From positions 992,001-1,056,000 of the forward strand of contig NC_057923.1 of the NCBI RefSeq assembly GCF_018873765.1: 64,000 nucleotides of DNA, in the 5' to 3' direction. A model generated the notes under the pieces. It was not told the DNA's origin. It saw nothing but the letters and a program-made list of their open reading frames with translations, and did no database searches. Source of the stretch: Telopea speciosissima. Its lineage: Eukaryota > Streptophyta > Magnoliopsida > Proteales > Proteaceae. Positions 54,395 through 64,000 of the stretch are shown here, piece after piece (position 1 is the first letter of the stretch; every line of letters begins with the position of its first letter). Made by a program: the position numbers and the translations under genes.

Positions 54395-55804
54395 CATAGT
54401 TATCAAGGCGGCAAGGAGACCATGGCGTTTGAGGGCCTTCCTAAGCGCCTTGGCGTTAGGGCGGCCTTAAGGCGTCGCCTTAGCGAACAAGGCGTTCTAG
54501 TGTTCTTTTTTTTATATAACCATTTTATTAGGCATAAATAGCATATTAATTTTTATATAATTTTATTTGTATCCTAAATAAATATGAAAGAATCGAAGTA
54601 CATAATCAAGGAATTGCAAAATAGCATAATCATGACATGTCGGCTAAGGGTAGGGCATATCTACAAACACCTTAAAGACCTCCACGGAAAAGAGGGAAAG
54701 ATAAAACGAAACGAAAAGGCCTCTCTCCTAAGTCCATCCAAATGCAGCCAAGAGAGCAGCCCAATCAAAAGTTCAAAACCATTCATAAATATGAAATATT
54801 TACAAGTTCGGGTCTTGTGATCACTTCATTTTAGTCCAATAAAGAAATCATTCAATTCTGTCAAAAAAAAGGAGGAAAAGAAAGAAGACAAGATTGAATG
54901 AAGTTACAGGAACTGTTTGTTACTCCATAGTCCACGGTCCTCTTTAGAAACAAACAAAAGAACATACAAGGCTGGAGATGTCGATGGAGAGTGGAGAGGT
55001 TAGACGGGGTTTAGGTTTAGAAGGAAAAAAGAAGAAAACAAAAAAGCACAATACTTACAAGGCTGGAGATGTCGTCGGTGGGGGTGGATGCACGAGATGG
55101 GGGTGTCGGTGGAAAGGACAGGTTAGAAGTTAGAACTTAAAAAGGGGAAAGGGGTTTATATTTTAGAAGGAAAAAGGGAAAAAAAAACACGATACTTACA
55201 ATTAGCCTCGCCGGACGCCGGTGGAGGATGGAGACTGAGAGGGAGGACTGAGAACTTGAGAAGGAGTCGAAGAACTGAGGTCTGAGCTCTGACAGAGTCG
55301 CCGTCTCGCCGGATGCCGGTGGAGGATGGGGACTGAGAGGGAGGACTGAGAAGGAGTCGAAGCCATGAAGGACTAAGGTCTGAGCTGAGCTCTGTCGGAG
55401 TCGCTGCAAGTTGCCGCTGCGCTGCTTCTTTTCTCTTTCGTTTTTTTCTTTTTGATTTTGGTATGTCCCCCGAAGGTGATTAGGTGAATTGAGTTTGGCA
55501 TTGGTATTTAGGTTTTGGTTTTTTTTTTTTTAAGTTTAACATATGATTCCATGCTTCTCACAGCATGGAACCAAAAATGTACAACCAATGACATATTTTC
55601 AATTAGAATAACTTAAAGTACATAAAAAAAATTAAAAAACAAAAATATAAAAAAACAAACACCAAAAAGCGACCACCTTGCTCGCAAGGCGTCCTAAGGC
55701 GTCGCCTTGGTGACCAAGGCGGTCGCCTTTCTTACATACCATAAGGCACCCCATCGCCATACCCCCAGATTTCCGCTTAGACGGGCAACGCCTTGATAAC
55801 TATG
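54395..55804. mobile_element. Non-autonomous hAT-like element, 1,410 bp
   Basis: Terminal inverted repeats CATAGTTATCAAGGCG...CGCCTTGATAACTATG (16 bp) and a perfect 8-bp duplication AGTACAAG (54387-54394 and 55805-55812), the hAT signature. Subterminal regions repeat 'aaggcgtcgcctt' words. An approximately 105-bp imperfect tandem duplication (cgccggtggaggatggggac, then gagggaggactgag) lies at 55205-55400. No transposase. The uninterrupted site is seen in the sister LTR near 49110 (gaagtacaagttac). Confidence 0.9.
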
Positions 55805-55853
55805 AGTACAAGTTACAATAATACCCTAAAGGCAACACAAGATAAACCCTATT

Positions 55854-58434
55854 TGTCACACCCCGGCCCGGTTATTAAGGGCCAAGTGTGGCGGGATGTC
55901 TCTGACATCCAACCAAACCCCAAGGATCACAAGTGCAGTACCCTATTTACAATCATTGCTCACAGACACAGTAATCAGAGGCAGCGGAAACAATTTAATT
56001 AATAGAGATAACATCATTAATAAGAGAAGTCTAAGTGATATTTCATTTATATAAAGAATAAGGCTTGTGATACAACTATACAGTTCTCAAAGGTACCACA
56101 GAGTAAAAGTATACAAGAAACTATATTATAACTATATAAAGCATTTATAAAGCATAAAAGAGAGGGGAGGTAGCCTGGACTATCGGCCAAGCAGGAGGTC
56201 GCGCAATCATCACGTGCGCACGAACTATCGTGCACTTCAAACTCCAACGCCGCAAATCCAACATTAGAAGTAACTAAATCACCTGAAGAATAAGGATATC
56301 TACAGGGGTGAGCTCTCAACTGAGCCCAGTAAGGGGGGTACAAGCATACAAACACAATAAATCCACGATGCATGTGCTAAACTAACATGTTCCTAGCACA
56401 GATACTAAGTCTCATGGGGTATAAGTACTACTACTAGTGGTAGATGCTAACCTCGGTCCCGGAACTAACCCTTCGGTCACCGGAGCGAAACCATTCTACC
56501 ACGGTGAGGACCCGCCAGTTCCGAAACTAACACATCGGACCCCGACAGACCCCCAAATGACCAACCCTGCCTGTTTCTTCCCACAGCGGAATTAGGGACC
56601 CGCTAACATGGGACAGAAGATGGCATCCCGGAACTAACACATCGGTCTCTGCCACGGGTTGTCCAACACCTTTCCCCCTGTTGGTAAAGGGCACAGTACT
56701 GGGTAATGAATATCAACCTAGCCCAGTGCAGTCTAAACATGATGAGGCAAGCATGATCTGAGTTATAAATTACCGAATTTCATCATAATAAATTCACATC
56801 ATATAAATAATCAATGCAAATGCAATGCAGTATGTCTTTGTGCAACCTATTTTACATGCAGTCTAATACATTAAATAAAAGCTAGAAAACTACATGCTCT
56901 AGGTATAGAGGTAATGATGCATGAGCATGGCATTCAGTATAAAGTTGAAATTAATGTGATAAACACGCAGGAAATTAAGGTCGAATCCCCTTACCTGAGA
57001 TAGTCGATAAACCTAGTCAGTTAGAAACCCAAAAGGCCAAGTAATCCTCACAAAAAATGGAGTAAGATAGTCCTAAATAAACATCATATATCAGTGAGGG
57101 TAATAGTCTAGGTCAAACCCTAAGGAATCAGTCCAACAATCACACAAAAAGGGGCAGCCAGATGCAGACTTCCAGTGAGCCGGTCGACCGCCCTTAGGCA
57201 TGCAACAGCATCCGGGTCAGTGTCCGAATTTGGGGGTTTTGCTTCAATTCGCCAGATCTTTGCATGCATGGCCGATGGCCCAAATTAGGAATTTTAACAT
57301 TAATTTGAGGTGGGTCAATCTATTTTGGGTTCCTATTTCATAATTAGTTAGTTAATTTAGGAATTTCTTCAATTAAACCTAAATTTCTTATCTAGAGTTC
57401 ATGGACTAGTCATTGGGGACAGAAATTGGGCTTATTAGAGGTACTGCCATGGAAATTCAGGCATAATTGAGCCTAAATAGCATTAGGACAGCAAGCAATT
57501 GGGTAAGATTCTTATTACTTGAGCTCAAACTTAGAGCTTTAATGGCAGAATTTTTATTCCAGGTATACTTGGACTGAAATCCAGTAAATTAAGAAGAGAA
57601 AGAGAAGGAAACAGCAAGAGTTTTTAGGGCTTACCAGAAATTAGAGGCAGAACAGATGCTGGAATCACTTCTAATGGAGATCCAAGTTCAAGTTCAGCTG
57701 TAGGTGGTAAGCCTTCAAGAACAGCCTCTAATCCCTCTTCTTCTCTTCTCTTTTCCCTTTTCTTTCTTCTCCAAGGCTGGAACGATTCTGGTTCCTCTTC
57801 TCTTTGTTGGTGAATAATAAATAGTGTAAAGAGGGTTATATTTATAGAAACTTAAGCACTAAGGGGCTGTTTGGTCATTTGGGCATAAATTATTTCTAAA
57901 ACTGATTCCAAAACTGTTTATAACCAAAATCCTGTTTCTATTGTTTTATTCTAACCATAAAGTGATGTCGGACGACATCAGAGATCATCCGAATACGGGT
58001 AATTGTTAAGGACAGGATTCCTCACTGGGGATGTGGGTCCCATAGGCAAATTGACCAAAATACCCCTCTAAGTCTAATCGGTCAAACATAACATTTTAAA
58101 AACACATTTAAATTATACTTACATTGAGTTTAATTAAGGGGAAGGTCCTGCAGCCTGTCTAGCCAGCAAACCCGACACAGGTAGCTCTGGTGCGGGGTCC
58201 CACTAGGTAAAAATTACTATTCTGCCCCTAATACACTAATTAATTAAAAATACAACATATATACAGATAAAATGGGATTCTTACCTGGGATTCGGCCTAA
58301 GACAGAGAAAGGCTTCGCAGGCCATCAAACCAACATGCCAAGCACAGGAAAAAGATGTGATGTTGCTCATAGCTTGAGGTTAGCATGGGAAATATTGAAC
58401 CAAAATTTGAAACCACTCGGGTTCCAAAAGTTCA

Positions 58435-58466
<32 letters not shown>

Positions 58467-58478
58467 GCGGGTTTCACA
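55854..58478 (-). repeat. 3' LTR of the LARD
   Basis: Begins TGTCACACC and ends GGTTTCACA in plus reading, with a poly-T run at 58440-58466. A minus-strand TATAAATA at 57839-57846 is the likely LTR TATA box. Confidence 0.88.
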
Positions 58479-58510
58479 TTCCCCCAGCCTTATAAGAATT
58501 TCGTCCTCGA

Positions 58511-60070
58511 AATTGATGCACCTAGTAATCCGAACAGTTGAGGTTACTTCAACAGCATCATGACTTACACTCCCTTAAGTTGTTTCCTGTTTTGGGTATC
58601 GTACAATCTACCGGTCGATGGCTTTTGTTGACCTGTTTCTGGTCAAACAGTATTCTAAACCGACCAAAGACATTATCCCCTTTTCCAAAACTCTCCTATT
58701 CTTTCCCTAAACACATAAGAATATACAAAAGGAGGGGTCCTAAAGTATCTAAGGTAACTTGGGAACAATTCATTACCAGGCTCACTTACCATATCGACAA
58801 AGTATCTAAACCTAAAAATACAAGGAAAATATTCTTTTTCTTATTATTATTATTGTCTTCATTATTTTTGTTCTTCTTACTCTTTAGTGTTCATTTCTTT
58901 GCTTCTTTTATCTAAATTCTATTATGTTCATGGTCTTTTCATATAATGTAATTATTATATTTTTATCTATATTTCTGAGGTTTGGGTTGTAGTGTATAGG
59001 TATGTATAATTTTTTTTTACTTATAGGGTTTTCTATTATGAAGACTTTCCCTTCTGGTTATGCAATACCTAACTCAACTGTAGGATGACTTGGAATATTG
59101 ATCGAATCCCTGGTGTTCATTCCCAAACGAAGGGAACATTCGGTGACCCATTACTCCACTCATATCTATTATTGAGCAAAGTGTTGACACATCCTTCAAT
59201 TCCAGCTTCTCTCCGTTCTCAGTTATTATTATTATTTTTTTTTTTACTTAGTCTAAACAATGTAGCATTATTCTTTCTTTCTTTTACTCTCTAATTCTTT
59301 CAAGAATTCTCCTAGAAGACTTCCAACACATTTTGGGGCATTGAGTCCTAAGATATACCTTCCTAATCTATAAGGAAGTTGTCCAATCTCAATTTTTCTC
59401 CTCAAAATTTTTTTCAACCTTTTCACCTTTCTTGATCCTAGGTTGTGTTTCTTAGTCTTTTATATTTCTTTCAAGTCTTTTACTTTTGCTTACTTACCCT
59501 AGGTACTCAATATATAACTCGTTATTGAGAGGCAAAGGCATGACAAGCTATCATGGCGAGTTCCTAACATTAGTATCATATAGTACTTTACATATATTAC
59601 AATTACATAAGCAACGAAATCATACACTATATTCATTATTAATAATTATGATAACACAAGAATACACATCTTTGTGTCATAATGTATTTATTTCTTTCTC
59701 TATTCACACTTACTACATTAATATATATATATACTTTTAATACATATATATATACACATTTATATACAATATGCATGTTTAATCTTATTTTATTTTCTAT
59801 ATATTTCATTATTTTGATGAAACACAGGTTCTATTTATTTATTGTATTATATACCTATTATTACTATTTTAATTAATATATATATAGTATATAATATGTA
59901 TGTAATTTACTATATTTTATTTTAATTTTAATTTTATGTTTTGACCAAGCCGGATGCAACAGCCGGATTCAAACATCTAATGGGCCGGACGACCGCCTAT
60001 CGAAGCAGTAGCTTCATAAGATTTTCGGATCAGCCGGATTCAGACACCCATCCAGCCGGATCGTCAGCCA
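58511..60070. other. LARD internal region, no recognisable coding domain
   Basis: AT-rich with many stops; (TA)n-rich at 59720-59890. Plus-strand repeats of 'agccggat' at 59949-60055 precede the TATA box of the antisense unit. Confidence 0.5.
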
Positions 60071-60084
60071 GGCAAAACAGGCTT

Positions 60085-60848
60085 TATAAAACCCACTCAA
60101 AACACATCAAACTTCATTTCTTTCTCTTCCCTAACCCTTTCTAACTTCTCCTAAGGTTATTCTAGGGTTCCTATAACACTAATAAGAGTTTAAATCATAA
60201 GATCTACTCCTCCACATCTAAAGTAAGTGTTCTAAACTTAGAAATTTTGTACATTTTTTTGTTCTTCTTTTCAAAACCTAACTATGGCTCAGCATTTTTC
60301 CTAGATTTTAGGTAAATATTTACTCTTTTACTCCATTAACACGTATTTCTTTTATTCTTTGTTGGATTTTATGCATTTCTTATATTTTCTTCCTTTCATC
60401 TTAGGTTTTAACTACGGTACATTGTTTATTCTTATCTATCATTGTGAATGTGTTAGGTCTTAATACTAGGTATTATTTTTGTTTATTTTAAACATAGTAC
60501 AGTGTTAATCATAAGATTACCTAGTTTTTAATATTTTCTTATTAAGTTTTTAAAGTTTACTCTATGTTTTGCACGTGTTCTATCTAATGCTATATTAATG
60601 TACACTATGATTTTTATATAATTACCTTCTCTCCTTATACTACCCTATTTTTTTATGTTTGCATCTATTTATACTTATATTGAAATCTAAACAGAATTTA
60701 TTTCTTCCTAATGTGTTCCTATATAATTAGTTTACCTAGACATATTGATAAGCTTCCTACCTTAGTACCTTGTAGGTTTAACAATCTTACCTCAAGTTTT
60801 GTTGCTGTCCTAGTCTTTGCCTAAAGAATTTTCTTCTTAAATTTGCAG
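60085..60848 (+). promoter_or_regulatory. Putative promoter, leader and 5'-UTR intron of the antisense ORF
   Basis: TATA box tataaa at 60085-60090. A leader of plant type follows (acttcatttctttctcttcc). A good donor (aa/gtaagt at 60223) and acceptor (aaatttgcag ending 60848) define a 626-bp intron ending 12 bases before the ATG. Confidence 0.55.
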
Positions 60849-60860
60849 CATTTACCATAA

Positions 60861-61571
60861 ATGACTGCAGCCCAAGGCCGTGGAGGGAGAGGTAGAGGTG
60901 CAGCTACGGTTCCAGCTGAAATCAACCCAAGGATCTTCCTGAAAGTGGAAGAAGATATGAATGTAGTCTTGGCTGACCTTATCCCATTCAAGGTCCAGGA
61001 AAGATTTGAGAAACTAGGGTAGTTATCCATGCTACAACCGGAGACACATTACTACCCTCGATTGGTGCGATTCTTTTTGAGCAATCAATCTTACCGGTAT
61101 GAAGGAAAAGAGTTCATCATCAACTCTTATGTGAAAGACATGCCCATCTCTTTCAGCACAGCCCGGTTAGCTAATATTCAGAAGATATCTTATGAAGGGG
61201 AGTGGAGGTACTGCCCTCTAAGTGCTGATGCATCTGAGTTCCTGGCTGATGAAGAACAGGAATGGTTATATTCAGTCCTCACCAATGACAAGTTCTATGA
61301 GAGGATGAAATCTGAGTTGGACTTGCTTCCATCAGCCCATGTCTTATCTAGGATTTGTGGACACAATGTAGCCCAGAAGAGTGCTCACCGGACTGAGTTA
61401 TCCACAATACAGATCCTTGCCACATACTGTCTCTATACAGGATACCAGATCCGCCTTCTTAATGCCATCATACGCACTACGGCACACCGCATGATAACCC
61501 TGGGCGTGGAAATCATTCTGGGAGGCTACTCACCAAGGTATTTCTCGATTTGGTGTAAACCTATTGAATGA
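60861..61571 (+). pseudogene. Antisense ORF in the LARD: putative plant transposon protein
   Basis: The frame starts MTAAQGRGGRGRGAATVPAE (an Arg/Gly-rich start), meets one TAG at 61020-61022 where LGWL is expected, and continues in the same frame to 61571: LQPETHYYPRLVRFFLSNQS, INSYVKDMPISFSTARLANI, SYEGEWRYCPL, AHVLSRICGHNVAQKSAHR, ILATYCLYTGYQI. This resembles the domain annotated 'putative plant transposon protein' in many plant genomes, as I recall it; its activity is unknown. Further blocks (FGVNLLNEEASG, ITRVKMGIELPPF) follow in other frames to about 61650, so this copy is decayed. Confidence 0.7.
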
Positions 61572-61649
61572 GGAGGCTTCGGGGTGAAGTCTTCGAATAT
61601 CAACCGGATTACCCGAGTGAAGATGGGTATAGAACTTCCACCTTTTTCC

Positions 61650-62313
61650 GTGCAGCTTAGTCATCCCGACCGCACCGACACGGCATGCACTCACCGATGC
61701 CGAGGATGCTACGCAGAGAGGACATACAGAGGCACGCAGAGATCCACTTCCTCCTCCTCGACACCCTTCACATGGTCATGCGGGTGCTTCTTCCTCGTTT
61801 GTTGCGGTTGTTCCTGCAGATGGTACTCCCTGGGGACAGCTCTTTAGCCGGTTTGAGGGCTTAGAGAGATGCATGGCATAGGGATTTGATGGCATGAGGA
61901 GAGACTTCACTCATGTTAGCGGTACCGTGTGTTCAGTAGCTGAAACCGGCCAGTGGAGATCCCGGGACCTGTGGGTTATGGGCCCACCACCACCACCACG
62001 GCAGTGATGACTTATGGATCCTAGTCTAGCTTTTACTTTACTTTCCTCAGTTGTTCTTTGTTGAACCTTGTACTTAAGGTCTGTAAAAAGTTGTAACCAT
62101 TGTACTCTTATTTATAAAGTTTTTAATTTTCTATTTAATATCTTTTGTGTTGTACAATCAATTTTTATTTTATTTATTTATTTATTTCTATTTTTTTTAG
62201 TTATAGCTTTTAGTTGAAGCTATTATTTATCCCAAGTAGACTCACCTTCAGATTAATGAGTCTAAGAGCTGTTGTACTGTGAACTTGATTGTAAATAGGA
62301 GTAGAGCGCAAAG
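61650..62313. other. Downstream of the antisense ORF, to the PBS
   Basis: The first 200 bp are frameshifted remains of the ORF's C-terminal tail. The remainder is AT-rich, with no other gene. Confidence 0.5.
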
Positions 62314-62331
62314 GCTCTGATACCACTTAAA

Positions 62332-64000
62332 TGTCACACCCCGGCCCGGTTATTAAGGGCCAAGTGTGGCGGGATGTCTCTGACATCCAACCAAACCCCA
62401 AGGATCACAAGCGCAGACCTATTTACAATCATCGCTCATGCATACGCAGAATCGAGGCTGAAACAATTTAATTAATAGAGATAACATCATTAATAAGAGA
62501 AGTCTAAGTGATATTTCATTTATATAAAGAATAAGGCTTGTGATACAACTATACAGTTCTCAAAGGTACCACAGAGTAAAAGTATACAAGAAACTATATT
62601 ATAACTATATAAAGCATTTATAAAGCATAAAAGAGAGGGGAGGTAGCCTGGACTATCAGGCCAAGAACAGGAGGTTGCGCAATCATCACGTGCGCACGAA
62701 CTATCGTGCACTTCAAACTCCAACGCCGCAAATCCAACATTAGAAGTAACTAAATCACCTGAAGAATAAGGATATCTACAGGGGTGAGCTCTCAACTGAG
62801 CCCAGTAAGGGGGGTACAAGCATACAAACACAATAAATCCACGATGCATGTGCTAAACTAACATGTTCCTAGCACGATACTAAGTCTCATGGGTATAAGT
62901 ACTACTACTAGTGGTAGATGCTAACCTCGGTCCCGGAACTAACCCTTCGGTCACCGGAGCGAAACCATTCTACCACGGTGAGGACCCGCCAGTTCCGAAA
63001 CTAACACATCGGACCCCGACAGACCCCAAATGACCAACCCCCTGTTTCTTCCCACAGTGAATTAGGGACCCGCTAACACGGGAAAGATGGCATCCCGAAC
63101 TAACACATCGGTCTCCCACGGGTTGTCCAACACCTTTCCCCTGTTGGTAAAGGGCACAAGATGGGTAATGAATATCAACCTAGCCTGGTCATCTAAACAC
63201 GATGAGGCAAGCATGATCCGAGTTATAAATTACCGAATTTCATCATAATAAATTCACATCATATAAATAATCAATGCAAATGCAATGCAGTATGTCTTTG
63301 TGCAACCTATTTTACATGCAGTCTAATACATTAAATAAAAGCTAGAAAACTACATGCTCGAGGTATAGAGGTAATGATGCATGAGCATGGCATTCAGTAT
63401 AAAGTTGAAATTAATGTGATAAACACGCAGGAAATTAAGGTCGAATCCCCTTACCTGAGATAGTCGATAAACCTAGTCAGTTAGAAACCCAAAAGGCCAA
63501 GTAATCCTCACAAAAAATGGAGTAAGATAGTCCTAAATAAACATCATATATCAGTGAGGGTAATAGTCTAGGTCAAACCCTAAGGAATCAGTCCAACAAT
63601 CACACAAAAAGGGGCAGCCAGATGCAGACTTCCAGTGAGCCGGTCGACCGCCCTTAGGCATGCAACAGCATCCGGGTCAGTGTCCGAATTTGGGGGTTTT
63701 GCTTCAATTCGCCAGATCTTTGCATGCATGGCCCAAATTAGGAGTTTTAACATTAATTCAAGGTGGGTCAATCTATTTTGGGTTCCTATTTCATAATTAG
63801 TTAGTTAATTTAGGAATTTCTTCAATTAAACCTAAATTTCTTATCTAGGGTTCATGGACTAGTCACTGGGGACAGAAATTGGGCTTATTAGAGGTACTGC
63901 CATGGAAATTCAGGCATAATTGAGCCTAAATAGCATTAGGACAGCAAGCAATTGGGTAAGATTCTTATTACTTGAGCTCAAACTTAGAGCTTTAATGGCA
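62332..64000 (-). repeat. 5' LTR of the LARD (partial)
   Basis: Matches 55854 to about 57560 nearly base for base, with scattered small deletions (for example around 62410-62460 and 63030-63190). The rest lies outside the window. Confidence 0.9.

Larger units (their letters stand above)
49009..55853 (-). mobile_element. Ty1/copia 'D', nested and internally deleted
   Basis: The 3' LTR (about 49009-49201) is followed by a polypurine tract and RNase H, RT, linker and integrase C-terminus in minus orientation. At about 54278 the integrase is joined directly to a second LTR copy (54278-54394 plus 55805-55853), so 5' leader, gag, protease and half of integrase are deleted. It is interrupted by three later insertions: 50406-53229, 54395-55804 and 55854 onward. 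Confidence 0.85.
55854..64000 (-). mobile_element. Large non-autonomous LTR retrotransposon (Ty3/gypsy-derived LARD), runs off window
   Basis: In minus orientation: 5' LTR from beyond 64000 to 62332, PBS TGGTATCAGAGC (62314-62325, 6 nt from the LTR), internal region 58479-62331, and 3' LTR 55854-58478 (2,625 bp, plus TGTCACACCCCGG...GGTTTCACA). The polypurine tract (GGCTGGGGGAA, plus 58479-58491) and the preceding CGAGGACGAAATTC are typical of Tekay/Del chromovirus 3' ends. No gag or pol is recognisable. The LTRs are very similar apart from small indels, so the insertion is young. Confidence 0.88.

Noticed and set aside
55137..55409. A 90-codon minus-strand frame inside the hAT-like element
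   Set aside because: It is produced by the internal tandem duplication, and no transposase motif is present.

Overview
This is nuclear DNA of a flowering plant. It shows spliced genes with plant introns, plant-specific gene families (LWD1 clock protein, P-class PPR, CDKB kinase), Au-type SINEs, plant RTE LINEs and many Ty1/copia and Ty3/gypsy fragments. The species cannot be fixed from the sequence. A GC-rich LWD1 coding region in AT-rich surroundings and very large TE-filled introns would fit a woody basal eudicot or magnoliid, but that is inference.

Layout. 1-15.9 kb, mostly non-coding: a cluster of broken gene pieces (plastid CPN60-beta, a tRNA-like sequence, a CDKB1 exon) near 1.8-2.5 kb, a decayed mitochondrial PPR gene at 6.2-7.9 kb, and three well-spliced but unidentified exons on the minus strand. 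16.3-20.2 kb: a 3,866-bp TTA-flanked TIR transposon (PIF/Harbinger type) that carries three exons of an amidohydrolase gene, a cullin-1 exon and a tRNA-like sequence. 20.5-21.2 kb: a solo LTR with a perfect 5-bp duplication. 22.2-22.4 kb: a hAT-type MITE just upstream of the one clearly intact single-exon gene, LWD1 (22.9-23.9 kb, plus strand). 24-30 kb: non-coding, with an Au SINE, a MITE and tandem repeats.

30.2-46.5 kb holds the 3' half of one spliced minus-strand gene of the tyrosyl-DNA phosphodiesterase/FHA family (Arabidopsis At5g07400-like). Its last two exons lie at 30.2-31.8 kb and the five preceding ones at 45.7-46.5 kb. The 13.9-kb intron between them contains a SINE, two related copia elements placed head to head, an acetolactate-synthase gene fragment, a gypsy LTR, another copia 3' end, and an RTE LINE split by a 2.4-kb solo LTR. 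The gene's 5' part is not in the window, so 46.5-64 kb is probably also intron.

46.5-64 kb is a nested TE stack: copia and L1 fragments, then a copia element interrupted by a 2,824-bp LTR-type insertion, a 1,410-bp hAT-like element and a large non-autonomous LTR retrotransposon. The last runs past the right edge and carries an ORF in antisense with its own apparent promoter and 5'-UTR intron. Several insertions could be resolved to the base because removing them restores the target reading frame or sequence.
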